Part shown: one piece after another, positions 17,664 through 25,663 of the stretch
How the letters are laid out: each line of letters opens with the position of its first letter
Numbering within the stretch: position 1 is the stretch's first letter
Source: Tatlockia sp.
GTDB lineage: Bacteria; Pseudomonadota; Gammaproteobacteria; Legionellales; Legionellaceae
Assembly (NCBI GenBank): GCA_013697645.1
Contig: JACCWL010000196.1
Coordinates: 1 to 32,329 of the forward strand
Reading direction: 5' to 3'
DNA length: 32,329 nt
Position numbers and translations under genes: made by a program
Notes under the pieces: model-generated
What the model saw: the letters and a program-made list of their open reading frames with translations, nothing else
Database searches by the model: none
Told to the model about the DNA's origin: nothing

Positions 17664-18085
17664 CTCTATGTTATCTAGGACTTGGCTCTAATCTAAGCTC
17701 ACCTGAACGTCAGCTTAGAAAAGCGATTGAAGCCTTAAGACTATTACCTGATTCTAATATTAGCAAAGTAGCTAGCTTCTATCGTTCTAAAGCTTGGGGT
17801 AGAAGAGCAATGCCTAATTATTGCAATACCGTGGTTGCTCTCAATACTCGATTAAATCCTTTTCGTTTACTTCACCTGTGCCAAGCAATTGAAAATAAGC
17901 AGGGGCGTCTTCGCAAAGTACGTTATGGTGCGAGAACTATAGATATTGATATTCTTTTATTTGGCAGGCAAAAAATTAACAGTCCAACCCTTACAGTTCC
18001 TCATCCAAGAATAGAAGAGCGTGATTTTGTCCTTATACCTTTATTAGAAATTGCCCTAACGATGAAATATTCTTCAGGATCTTAA
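17660..18085 (+). CDS. folK: Hydroxymethyl-dihydropterin pyrophosphokinase
   Basis: Transfers pyrophosphate from ATP to 6-hydroxymethyl-7,8-dihydropterin in folate synthesis. Family motifs include LGLGSNL near the start, FYRSKAWG, RYGARTIDIDILLFG with the conserved Arg and two Asp, and VPHPRIEERDFVLIPLLEIA. At 141 residues it is shorter than most (~155-165) because the C-terminal tail after LLEIA is only about 10 residues. All catalytic segments precede that point. It overlaps pcnB by ATGA, so translation is coupled, a pairing also seen in other gammaproteobacteria. No terminator is obvious in 18086-18196. Confidence 0.93.
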   Translation: MTLCYLGLGSNLSSPERQLRKAIEALRLLPDSNISKVASFYRSKAWGRRAMPNYCNTVVALNTRLNPFRLLHLCQAIENKQGRLRKVRYGARTIDIDILLFGRQKINSPTLTVPHPRIEERDFVLIPLLEIALTMKYSSGS

Positions 18086-18196
18086 AACACGGGGAAGAGC
18101 CCTCACGGTATGACTTGATTTGTTAAAAAATACTGCCATTAAATCTGCTGCTCAAATTGTTTGGATCCGCAGAATTTTTCGAGAAAATAATTACTA

Positions 18197-19090
18197 ATGA
18201 AAGCTTACAAAAAAGATATTTTACCCAATCCTGAATTTTATATATCCAGATTTACCAAAAATCCTAATCTCCCTTACGTTCTTTTTATTCATGGTGGTCC
18301 TGGTTTTAATAGTGGAATCTTAGAGTATCTTATTGAGCACAATCATTTATTTAATTCCCTGCATTACAATATTATTTTGTATGATCAGCGAAATTGTGGG
18401 AAATCTAATAAGTTTCTTGGTCATGTACTGCATCAGGATAATATAAACGATTTGCAAAAAATAGTTTTACACCTCAATGATCAGTGTAATCTTAATATTT
18501 GTGCTTTAATTGGACATAGCTATGGCGCAAAACTTCTTTTTGATTATTATAAACGTTTTGAATCCACTATTCCTGGTCTTTTTATTTCTACTGCAAAATC
18601 AATACTGACGCCTCGCTTGAATAATTTAATGCTTGACCTATCTTATTTGAAAAAAAACAATGTTGATTTGTACAACAAAATATTTAATGAAATTGATGAC
18701 ATTGACCTTAACAAGCTTTGGAAAATATCAGAGCAATTGACTCCAATTTTCCAAGAAAATAAAGCCAGACCTTATTTCTATTGGGCTAATTTAGAGTATT
18801 ATAATTTAGTTCAAGAGGTTCAAAAGCGTATTAATTTACCATTGGATACAAAAACATTTATTAGTGTGAGGCAAGACATTTACTCAAGCGAATCGAAATT
18901 TTCTGTAAATATAAATGAGCTTGAAATATCTAAACTATGGATAAATGGTTTTCATGACTTTGTTATGAATGGACATGATGTAGCAATGTCTAAAGATCTT
19001 GGAGTTATAACATTTTATAAATCTTCTCACTATCCACATCTAGAAGAGAATGATCGATTTAGTGAGCTTCTGAATGAATTTATTAAATAG
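18197..19090 (+). CDS. Alpha/beta hydrolase, proline-iminopeptidase-like
   Basis: A 297-residue predicted hydrolase without signal peptide. Catalytic apparatus is complete: the oxyanion-hole HGGPG at 32-36, YDQRNCGKS at 62-70 (the DQR motif of prolyl aminopeptidases), nucleophile Ser108 in GHSYG, probable acid Asp254 (GFHDFVM) and His281 (or His278) in SSHYPHLEE. The HGGPG/DQR pair suggests an iminopeptidase-like S33 family enzyme, but the cap region (~130-230) is highly divergent and lysine/asparagine-rich, so substrate is unknown. It overlaps the following binding-protein fragment by 17 bp. The AT-rich codon use looks more foreign than pcnB-folK just upstream. Confidence 0.85.
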   Translation: MKAYKKDILPNPEFYISRFTKNPNLPYVLFIHGGPGFNSGILEYLIEHNHLFNSLHYNIILYDQRNCGKSNKFLGHVLHQDNINDLQKIVLHLNDQCNLNICALIGHSYGAKLLFDYYKRFESTIPGLFISTAKSILTPRLNNLMLDLSYLKKNNVDLYNKIFNEIDDIDLNKLWKISEQLTPIFQENKARPYFYWANLEYYNLVQEVQKRINLPLDTKTFISVRQDIYSSESKFSVNINELEISKLWINGFHDFVMNGHDVAMSKDLGVITFYKSSHYPHLEENDRFSELLNEFIK

Positions 19091-19667
19091 ACCTAAAGCC
19101 TTCATTTTGCTTTTTTCCATATTATTATGCTCTGCTGTTCAGGCCCATTCTCAAATAAAAATATGTTTGACAGGCAGGATTGTAGAAAACTTAAAATCAT
19201 ATGGGCAATCTTTCCTAAATGCAGCATTTCTTGCCAAAGATCAGGGCGATCCAACTAATAAAGTAAAAATGAAAAGCTATTTTTATAATAACCGACCCCT
19301 TGAGCCAATACACATATATAATCAAATGGTGGATGGCTGCTCAGCCATAATTGGATTTGAATATCTTTCCGACTTACTGCTGGCTGTAAAAGAGCAGAAA
19401 AACGATGCAATACCTATTTTTACATCCTACGCTAGCACCACTAATGCATACTCATTATCTAAAAATATTTTCATCTTTATGCCTAGCTATGATTATCAAG
19501 CTGAAAAAATGCTGAACTACTTGCATGACCGCTATAAAAATATAGACGACATATTGCTAATTACGGAAATCAATCGTGATGAGATGCTAAAGTATAAAGA
19601 AGTGTATTCTACTGCCCTAAAAAAAGACCACATCAACTATGCGACTTTTGATTTCCTCGAAAATTGA
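19074..19667 (+). pseudogene. Truncated periplasmic substrate-binding-like protein, cut by an IS element
   Basis: The 197 residues start with a clear signal peptide (KAFILLFSILLCSAVQAHSQ) followed by IKICLTGRIVENLKSYGQSF. Later parts, with SAIIGFEYLSDLLLAV, PIFTSYAST and a DDILLITEINRDEM segment, resemble lobe 1 and the start of lobe 2 of the branched-chain amino-acid/Peripla_BP_6 ABC binding proteins, usually 350-400 aa. The coding frame runs straight into the IS left end at 19665, and the stop TGA is the first three bases of the inverted repeat. The protein therefore lost about half its length. Function is unlikely but a secreted one-lobe product is possible. Family assignment is moderate. 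Confidence 0.65.
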
Positions 19668-19728
19668 TCCTTCCTCGATTAGCCGACACCTTGTTTAAGA
19701 GATACAATCTCGTCAACGAGGAGTAGAG

Positions 19729-20031
19729 ATGGTCAGAAATATTTATACAAAAGAGTTCAAAATTAAAGCTATTGATCTTCTAGAACAAAGCAATAAACCT
19801 TTAAGACAAGTAGCTAGAGAGCTAGGCGTAGCCGAAAATAATCTTTACAACTGGCGTAGAAACTACAGAGGTGGTCAAGAAAAAGCCTTTCCAAACCAGC
19901 CCCAGCTCAATGCGAAAGATTTGGAGTCAAGGCGTCTAAAAGCACGCATTGCCGAGCTTGAAGAAGAGCGAGAAATTTTAAAAAAGGCAGCTGCGTTTTT
20001 CGCCAAGGAAGGCCAGCGAAATACGCGTTAA
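19729..20031 (+). CDS. IS3-family transposase OrfA
   Basis: A 100-residue DNA-binding protein of the transposase_8/HTH type. It has the N-terminal RNIYTKEFKIKAIDLLEQS motif, a helix-turn-helix around PLRQVARELGVAENNLYNWRR and a C-terminal leucine-zipper-like coiled coil (RLKARIAELEEEREILKKA). Its length is normal for OrfA. In intact relatives it is fused to OrfB by -1 frameshifting. With OrfB deleted it may act, if at all, as a repressor of related elements. Confidence 0.9.
   Translation: MVRNIYTKEFKIKAIDLLEQSNKPLRQVARELGVAENNLYNWRRNYRGGQEKAFPNQPQLNAKDLESRRLKARIAELEEEREILKKAAAFFAKEGQRNTR
19980..19986 (+). promoter_or_regulatory. Programmed -1 frameshift slippery heptamer (A6G)
   Basis: AAAAAAG lies in the correct register within orfA (codons tta-aaa-aag) so that both tRNAs can slip back one base into the orfB frame. 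The orfB frame is open across the site (reads ...ALIKEQSAFHRLKMLC...), as expected for IS3-type OrfAB production. Confidence 0.7.
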
Positions 20032-20063
20032 TAAAAGAGCAATCGGCTTTCCATCGTTTAAAA

Positions 20064-20309
20064 ATGCTTTGTCAGGTATTGGATGTTTCAAGCAGCGCTT
20101 ATTATTCATGGCTAAAGGGTTTGATTAAGCCACGCCAACAGGAAGATAAGCGCTTGGCAGAAACACTAAGACAGGCGTTTGAAGAATCTCGCCAAACCTA
20201 TGGCGTTCCTCGCTTACAGCAGGTATTGCGTAAGAAAGGAAACTATCATGGAAAACCGCGAATAAAGCGGCTTATGCAGCAAGAAGGACTCAAGTCTATG
20301 GTTGCATAA
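20064..20309 (+). pseudogene. IS3-family transposase OrfB, N-terminal fragment
   Basis: Eighty-one residues from the internal ATG: MLCQVLDVSSSAYYSWLKG and, around 45-75, TYGVPRLQQVLRKK and GKPRIKRLMQQEGLKS. This is the HTH_21-like start of IS3 OrfB (usually ~270-290 aa). The frame stops at MVA shortly after the point where the integrase/DDE core should begin, so none of the catalytic Asp, Asp, Glu residues remain. The element cannot move by itself. Confidence 0.85.
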
Positions 20310-20340
20310 TGTTGGTGTCCGGTTTTTCGAGGGAGGATCA

Positions 20341-20559
20341 CGTTCGGTGAACTACAGATTGAATAATTTAAAGGAATAGGGTTTGACTGATATTAAAAAG
20401 ATTGAGGCTGCGATAATGTTCTTCGGATTTTTCATTGCGGATTTTTTCGAAGGGGATTTAGCACTGAGATTATCAATTACAAGACCAGAACTATTGCCCT
20501 TATCTCAACCCTTCAACTACAATCAACTTCTTAGGCAGGTTTAATCAAGCGAGGGAATC
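20341..20559. other. 219-bp gap between the IS and uspA
   Basis: No complete gene is convincing. A + strand frame is open from 20377 to a taa at 20542-20544 and contains MFFGFFIADFFEGDLALRLS from an ATG at 20416. It has no ribosome site and no recognisable relatives. It may be a remnant of the gene cut by the IS, or chance. The uspA promoter should lie here, but no clear -35/-10 pair was found. Confidence 0.4.
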
Positions 20560-20985
20560 GTGTACTCCACTATCTTACATGCGACGGATCTGAGCGCAAA
20601 TCATTATGACATTTGCAAGCAAGCAGCGGAAATTGCTAAATCTTTTGACGCTAAATTATATTTAATACATGTCATCGCACCACCACCATCACTTCAATTA
20701 GCCCAAGGTTTAGGCTTTGCAGAAGTAGCAGCTCCTTTCAAAGATGGTGCAGAAGCTGCCATGAAGTATTTAGGCGAAGCACTCAATATTCCTGTTGAAC
20801 AACAATGTGTAGAGGTCGGTTCAATTAAACAACATATTTTTGACATGATCGAAAAAATATCCGCAGGTTTAGTTATTATTGGCAGCCACACAGCCAATAC
20901 CTTTCCCAAATTTCTTGGCAGCACGGCTCATGCAGTTGTCAATCATGCGAAATGCGATGTATTGACCTTAAGGATGAAAGGTTAA
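20560..20985 (+). CDS. uspA: Universal stress protein (UspA family)
   Basis: A 141-residue alpha/beta cytoplasmic protein. It has the family pattern YSTILHATDLSANHYDICKQA at the N-terminus, YLIHVIAPPP after strand 2 and the C-terminal nucleotide-loop-like IIGSHTANTFPKFLGSTAHAVVNHAKCDVLTLR. The loop reads GSHTANTFPKFLGST; the ATP-binding type has G-x2-G-x9-G-S/T, and the first Gly pair is not intact here, so ATP binding is uncertain. The start is GTG with GAGGGA just upstream. Its last 18 bases overlap the tail of the large minus-strand gene, so the two are convergent and may interfere. Confidence 0.92.
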   Translation: MYSTILHATDLSANHYDICKQAAEIAKSFDAKLYLIHVIAPPPSLQLAQGLGFAEVAAPFKDGAEAAMKYLGEALNIPVEQQCVEVGSIKQHIFDMIEKISAGLVIIGSHTANTFPKFLGSTAHAVVNHAKCDVLTLRMKG

Positions 20986-23900
20986 ATCGCTTTTAGCGCA
21001 AAAGACAGTATCCCCGTTAGAAGATGGTACGGATGTTTTGTCAGTAAAAAGTCCATAGGATTTTGCGAACGAATAGTCGTTATCATCTTTTAATAGATCT
21101 TCTGGTGAGAGTGAATTCAATAATTGTATACAAGCCTCAGGATTAGTTGAATAATGCATAAATTTTTCCAAATCAGTTTTGGGAAAAGGCGTATTATAAA
21201 GATCACAATATTTTATTTTAGGACGTATGCATTTTTTTCTGGTGACATCATAATCAGTCATAACCGAATTTCCCATTAGCCCATTAAGCTTTGCGGCGAT
21301 TTTAAAAATCAAAAAGGCCTCGTGTTTAATGATTTCAGTTACTTTATCTATACCTTTCAGTAAGTTTTTGACCGTGTCAGCGCTAATTTTTTTAGGCGAC
21401 CATAATCGAGATAAATCCGCACAATGACATGCATGCATAATAATTTTTAAAGTCATCATTTGTAGTTGGCTTCTTCGATCATAAACCGAGCCACTCCAAG
21501 AGGTTCCATTAAGCTCACTGCCATGAGGCGAGGTTAGAGAGGATCTATATATTTCTAACTCTTCGTATTCAAATAGTGTGCCCAGTAGATCCTTGTGTAT
21601 TACATAATTAAAAAAATTTTTAGCAGACTGCGCTCTATATTGTGGGTATTCAGGAGTTGCAAATCCTTGTTCACCTTCACGTCCAGTTACATAAAATGCC
21701 ATAGCAATTTGTAACTTAGAAATAAATTTCATCTTGTCATAAGGTGTTAAGGTTTGGCTTATTATATAGTTTTTAATTATCGCTGATCCATGTTTCATCT
21801 TGAATTCAATGACGGGACGAACATAATAAAGTGTACAGCTAGTATGAGGTAATCCATGATTTGTCCGGTAAACAATATTAGAATCCTTTTCACCCTTAAT
21901 ATAAGCGGAATAAAATTTGGCTGGGCTAAAAGTAATTTGATTATCTTTATTAAGATAGAGTATGGGGAAATAAGTGGCTTTATTTTCATTTTGATACATT
22001 TTACTTAAATAATTTTCCCAGCAATAAATTAATGCTTCTTGGCCTTCAAAACTTATCATTTTCGTTGCAATACTTTCTCCACTTTTAGCGAATGATAATG
22101 GAACAGGAACTTGGTGAGATTTAAGTACCTTGTGAAATTCTGGGTGTAACAGTGCTAATAGATATTGATTGTTTGAATTTTTTAAAAAATCAGGATAATA
22201 ATCTAGTGTATTTTTCAAAATTTTTTCTAGTATATCCTCTACATCCGTTGGCAAGTTTAATTTTGATATTTTTTTAAGATACCATTCAAAATAATAAGGG
22301 TTTCTTAACGTAATCCTTATACCCAGAATTATAAGAAGTTTGAAAGGTTTAAGTGGTAAAGAACCTATTTCGTAGTTTTGAGGTAAATAGAGTGGCATTA
22401 GCTGTTTTAATTCTTGGAAAGGTATCTCCTCTGCGCTAGAAAAGAAATTGAAACTACCCTTGCTTAATTGAATATTAATATATTTATCAACTTTTGACGG
22501 GATTAGCGAAGCTTCTGTCTTAGAAATTATTGCATTAGTTGAAGGAGAAAAATCACAGCCATTTTTCAAAAAAAGTTCGTTCATCTTGGTTTTTAATAAA
22601 CTAAAATCCTTAAATTTGTTTAATTCGATAAGTCTTTTTTTTACATTTTCATAAATATACAATACAGCCTTTTGAGTGGCTAAATTATTTCTTTTTATTG
22701 AAATATCCAAGGATTCATCTCTAAATTTTATATACTCAGTCAGTTCAATAAAATCATCTGTATTGAACTCATCTGAATCATTTTTAGTGGCCTTGAACCA
22801 TTTCTTGATGGTTAGAACATCTAGCGCGTAGCTAGAAATTTTTTCATTGGAAGAACCTAATTTTTTAGCGAGATCTAAAAAAATGAGATCGGTTTTATCA
22901 ACAGGTACTGACGCTGGTTCTTCATCTAAAACAAGGTCACAACTTGATTTTATTAAGCTAAAAAATTTTTGTTGCGGAACAATTTTTAATGTGGAGATTA
23001 GTTCATAAATATCAATAATATGTTTATGATTAAGAGGGGTTTGTTCAGCATATTCGTGAATTATTTCGTATAGTTCTTCAAGGTTGACATTATCATTATT
23101 TGCGACAAATTTTTTGATTTCATTGAATGAGATTTGCCTAGTTGATTCGATATTAAAATAGATCAAAAAAAGTTGTGTAAGTAATTTTTTCAGAACCTCA
23201 TTTCTTTTTTTTGACCTTTTTTCATCAATATAAAGCAACATGTAATGTTGACACACTAACTCTATATCAAATTGAGAATGTTTTGCAATTTCTATTGAAA
23301 AATCATCATCGATGCTATTTTTTTGTTTTTCATAGCTTGCAGATAAATTTGAATTACCAAGTAAATTAAAAGCAGAATCCTTGTATTTATCGAGTACTTT
23401 TGCAAGACGTTCATTGATACCTAATTTTAAATTATCCGGATAATAATAATCGGGTGATAAAAAATCATCCGAATAGTCATCATAAACAGCAATCAATTTA
23501 CTTTCTTTAAGAGAAAGATTTACAAATCTCAATGGGTTTTTTGATAGCTCAATCTCAAGATAAAGACTGACAATTTCTTCCCAGAGCGAAATGAGCTCGT
23601 CATCGCTTAAGGGTTTTTGTTCGATTAATGAGTTGTACTTTTTTGAATATTCATAAATTGGCAGCACTTTTCCATTAATGCGCTCATATTCTTGTTGTAA
23701 AAATACCGCTTGCAAGATAGCGCTATGATGAATTAACAACTCTCTTGATGCATCATTTTGAGGAGAGCTAACAAATAATTTTTTATCTGCATTATCAAAG
23801 TTATCGTCAGTGAAAAAATAGATGGCGGATAGGTCAAAAATCCTGATGTCATAGGTTATTTCACTGTGAACCGAAGATATTCTGGCGTGTGCTCTTTCTC

Positions 23901-24264
23901 TCCCACCTTTAAGCTGTAGTTCTAGTAGTTTTCTCAATTCCTCTTCCACTTTTTCTGGAGTTAAGCGTTTTATAAAGATGAAATTTTCTTTTTTGGCACG
24001 TCCGGTGTCTTCATCCAAGGAACTGATGGAAATAAATCGAGAAAAGTCTGGGTTAAAAATGCAAAATCCTGTGGTTGAAAAGGGAGGCACGCCAAATGCA
24101 AGGCTAACAGAACGTCCAAAGTTGCCCCATTTTTTGGAATTCATCGCAATTTCATAGGCTGCATTGGTAAGATAGCGCTCTTGTTTGGTACTCAGCTTTG
24201 ACGGTAAAGGGACGCCTCGCAATAAGATAAAATTTTCATTGCTAGGAAGGACTTTGTCTTTCAC
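20968..24264 (-). CDS. 1098-aa candidate secreted effector with C-terminal SidE-type phosphodiesterase-like domain
   Basis: Residues ~720-1010 show the signature layout of SidE-family PDE domains (SdeA, DupA/DupB). NHGLPHT holds His803 and His807; AMAFYVTGREGEQGF holds Glu863 and Glu865; ACHCADLSRLW follows His944. In SdeA the reported catalytic residues His277, His281, Glu340 and His407 are spaced 4, 63 and 130 from the first; here the equivalents are 4, 62 and 141. The PDE of that family cleaves ADP-ribosylated ubiquitin to phosphoribosyl-ubiquitin, or in DupA/DupB removes it. Residues 1-720 are hydrophilic, mixed alpha/beta and unrecognised. I see no R-S-ExE ART motif, DUB Cys-His pair, signal peptide or membrane span. 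The tail (DKTSVPSSNGDTVFCAKSDL) is Ser/Thr-rich. Start is GTG, 7 bp after der. Homology is recognised by eye, not by search. Confidence 0.65.
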   Translation of the reverse strand: MKDKVLPSNENFILLRGVPLPSKLSTKQERYLTNAAYEIAMNSKKWGNFGRSVSLAFGVPPFSTTGFCIFNPDFSRFISISSLDEDTGRAKKENFIFIKRLTPEKVEEELRKLLELQLKGGRERAHARISSVHSEITYDIRIFDLSAIYFFTDDNFDNADKKLFVSSPQNDASRELLIHHSAILQAVFLQQEYERINGKVLPIYEYSKKYNSLIEQKPLSDDELISLWEEIVSLYLEIELSKNPLRFVNLSLKESKLIAVYDDYSDDFLSPDYYYPDNLKLGINERLAKVLDKYKDSAFNLLGNSNLSASYEKQKNSIDDDFSIEIAKHSQFDIELVCQHYMLLYIDEKRSKKRNEVLKKLLTQLFLIYFNIESTRQISFNEIKKFVANNDNVNLEELYEIIHEYAEQTPLNHKHIIDIYELISTLKIVPQQKFFSLIKSSCDLVLDEEPASVPVDKTDLIFLDLAKKLGSSNEKISSYALDVLTIKKWFKATKNDSDEFNTDDFIELTEYIKFRDESLDISIKRNNLATQKAVLYIYENVKKRLIELNKFKDFSLLKTKMNELFLKNGCDFSPSTNAIISKTEASLIPSKVDKYINIQLSKGSFNFFSSAEEIPFQELKQLMPLYLPQNYEIGSLPLKPFKLLIILGIRITLRNPYYFEWYLKKISKLNLPTDVEDILEKILKNTLDYYPDFLKNSNNQYLLALLHPEFHKVLKSHQVPVPLSFAKSGESIATKMISFEGQEALIYCWENYLSKMYQNENKATYFPILYLNKDNQITFSPAKFYSAYIKGEKDSNIVYRTNHGLPHTSCTLYYVRPVIEFKMKHGSAIIKNYIISQTLTPYDKMKFISKLQIAMAFYVTGREGEQGFATPEYPQYRAQSAKNFFNYVIHKDLLGTLFEYEELEIYRSSLTSPHGSELNGTSWSGSVYDRRSQLQMMTLKIIMHACHCADLSRLWSPKKISADTVKNLLKGIDKVTEIIKHEAFLIFKIAAKLNGLMGNSVMTDYDVTRKKCIRPKIKYCDLYNTPFPKTDLEKFMHYSTNPEACIQLLNSLSPEDLLKDDNDYSFAKSYGLFTDKTSVPSSNGDTVFCAKSDLTFHP

Positions 24265-24271
24265 GTCTGAG

Positions 24272-25660
24272 TTATCCCCGCTTTTTAATATGCCTTATCA
24301 ATCGTTTTTTCTTTTTTAGTTGCCGTTCATTAAGTTTATTTACTTTACCTTTAAAAGGATTAGTCGATCCTTTGAACTCTAATTTTAACGGCGTGCCAAC
24401 TAGACCTAAATGAGAAACAAAAGCGTTCGTCAGATAACGTTTATAGCTATCAGGTAAGGATTCAAGCTGATTGCCATGAATGACAATAATTGGAGGATTA
24501 TGCCCACCGGCATGCGCATAGCGCATTTTAATTCGTCGACCAGCAACTAGCGGCGGTGGATGTTGAGTAACCACATCTTGCAGTAAGCGGGTTAGTCTTG
24601 GCGTTGAGAAACGTTGTATTGCTGAGTCGTAGGCTTCATCAATATCTTTAAAAAGTAAACCTACCCCGCTGCCATGCAAGGCAGAAATAAAACGGATTTT
24701 GGCAAAGGAAACAAAGTGTAACCGTCTTGTTAATTCAGAGCGGACACGCTCTTTATGTTCATCTTCAAGTCCATCCCATTTGTTAATCGCGACAACCAGT
24801 GCTTTACCTGCTTCGATAATAAAACTCAAAATATGCATGTCTTGGTCGGTTAAGCCTTCGCGGGCATCAAGAAGCATCATACAAACATTGGATTCTTTAA
24901 TGGCTTGTAGGGTTTTTATTATAGAAAATTTTTCAATTTTTCCATCCACCCTAGCGCGTCTTCGCACGCCAGCTGTATCAATTAAAATATAAGGTTTTCC
25001 ATCGCGCTCAAAAGGAATAGAAATACTATCGCGAGTAGTTCCTGGCATATCATAAACAACGACGCGTTCTTCACCCAAAATTCGATTAATTAAAGTGGAT
25101 TTTCCCACATTAGGTCGACCAGTAAAGGCAATTTTTATAATTTTTTCATTGGTAATTTCTTCAGCTTCAGGCGGCTCTTCCAGAGGTAATGCACTCATTA
25201 AAGTTTGCATACCTCGCCCATGTGAAGCGGAGATTGGGTAAATATGATTAAAACCGAGCTTTTGGAAATCAGCGCAAACGACATCTTCTTCAAGGCCATC
25301 TGTCTTATTCACAATGAGAAAAACGGGTTTAGATGTTTTCCTCAAACGCAGCGCTATATTTTCATCAATACCAGTTAATCCATCTCTACCATCCACTAAA
25401 AATAAAATAAGGGATGCTTCTTCGAGCGCCATTTCTGATTGTTTAGACATCAGCGCATCAACCGCCAAATCATCTACTCCCACTCCACCTGTATCAACAA
25501 CGATAAAGGGTTTGTCTTCGAATAAAGCTTGGCCATACTGTCTGTCACGAGTTAAGCCAGGAAAATCCGCAACCAAGGCATCCTGTGTACGCGTAAAACG
25601 GTTAAAAAGTGTAGATTTTCCTACATTTGGGCGTCCAACAAGGACAATAACAGGAATCAT
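24272..25660 (-). CDS. der: Ribosome-assembly GTPase Der (EngA)
   Basis: An essential tandem-GTPase that acts in 50S subunit assembly. Its 462 residues show two complete G-domains: G1 GRPNVGKS at 8-15 and again near 180, G3 DTGG near 55-60 and DTAG near 225, and G4 NKTDGL near 118 and NKWDG near 290. A C-terminal KH-like domain ends in a basic tail ([19 protein letters not shown]). It starts 3 bp after bamB, as in many gammaproteobacteria. The 1098-aa gene begins only 7 bp beyond its stop, so it likely shares its transcript. Confidence 0.97.
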   Translation of the reverse strand: MIPVIVLVGRPNVGKSTLFNRFTRTQDALVADFPGLTRDRQYGQALFEDKPFIVVDTGGVGVDDLAVDALMSKQSEMALEEASLILFLVDGRDGLTGIDENIALRLRKTSKPVFLIVNKTDGLEEDVVCADFQKLGFNHIYPISASHGRGMQTLMSALPLEEPPEAEEITNEKIIKIAFTGRPNVGKSTLINRILGEERVVVYDMPGTTRDSISIPFERDGKPYILIDTAGVRRRARVDGKIEKFSIIKTLQAIKESNVCMMLLDAREGLTDQDMHILSFIIEAGKALVVAINKWDGLEDEHKERVRSELTRRLHFVSFAKIRFISALHGSGVGLLFKDIDEAYDSAIQRFSTPRLTRLLQDVVTQHPPPLVAGRRIKMRYAHAGGHNPPIIVIHGNQLESLPDSYKRYLTNAFVSHLGLVGTPLKLEFKGSTNPFKGKVNKLNERQLKKKKRLIRHIKKRG

Positions 25661-25663
25661 TAA

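Larger units (their letters stand above)
19665..20340 (+). mobile_element. IS3-family element with internal deletion (676 bp, non-autonomous)
   Basis: Both ends are visible. The left repeat at 19665-19690 begins TGATCCTTCCTCGATTAGCC. The right repeat at 20314-20340, read on the other strand, begins TGATCCTCCCTCGAAAAACC. They share the TG...CA terminal dinucleotides of IS3 elements and a common ACACC inner end. Inside are a full orfA and only the first ~80 codons of orfB. Intact IS3 elements are about 1.2-1.3 kb, so ~0.5-0.6 kb including the DDE domain is deleted, placing the right repeat just after the break. No matching 3-4 bp target duplication is seen (AAT left, CGT right), so flanking DNA was also rearranged. 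Confidence 0.85.

Noticed and set aside
20416-20544. 42-aa ORF between the IS and uspA
   Set aside because: No ribosome site and no family. It is kept only as a note in the intergenic entry.
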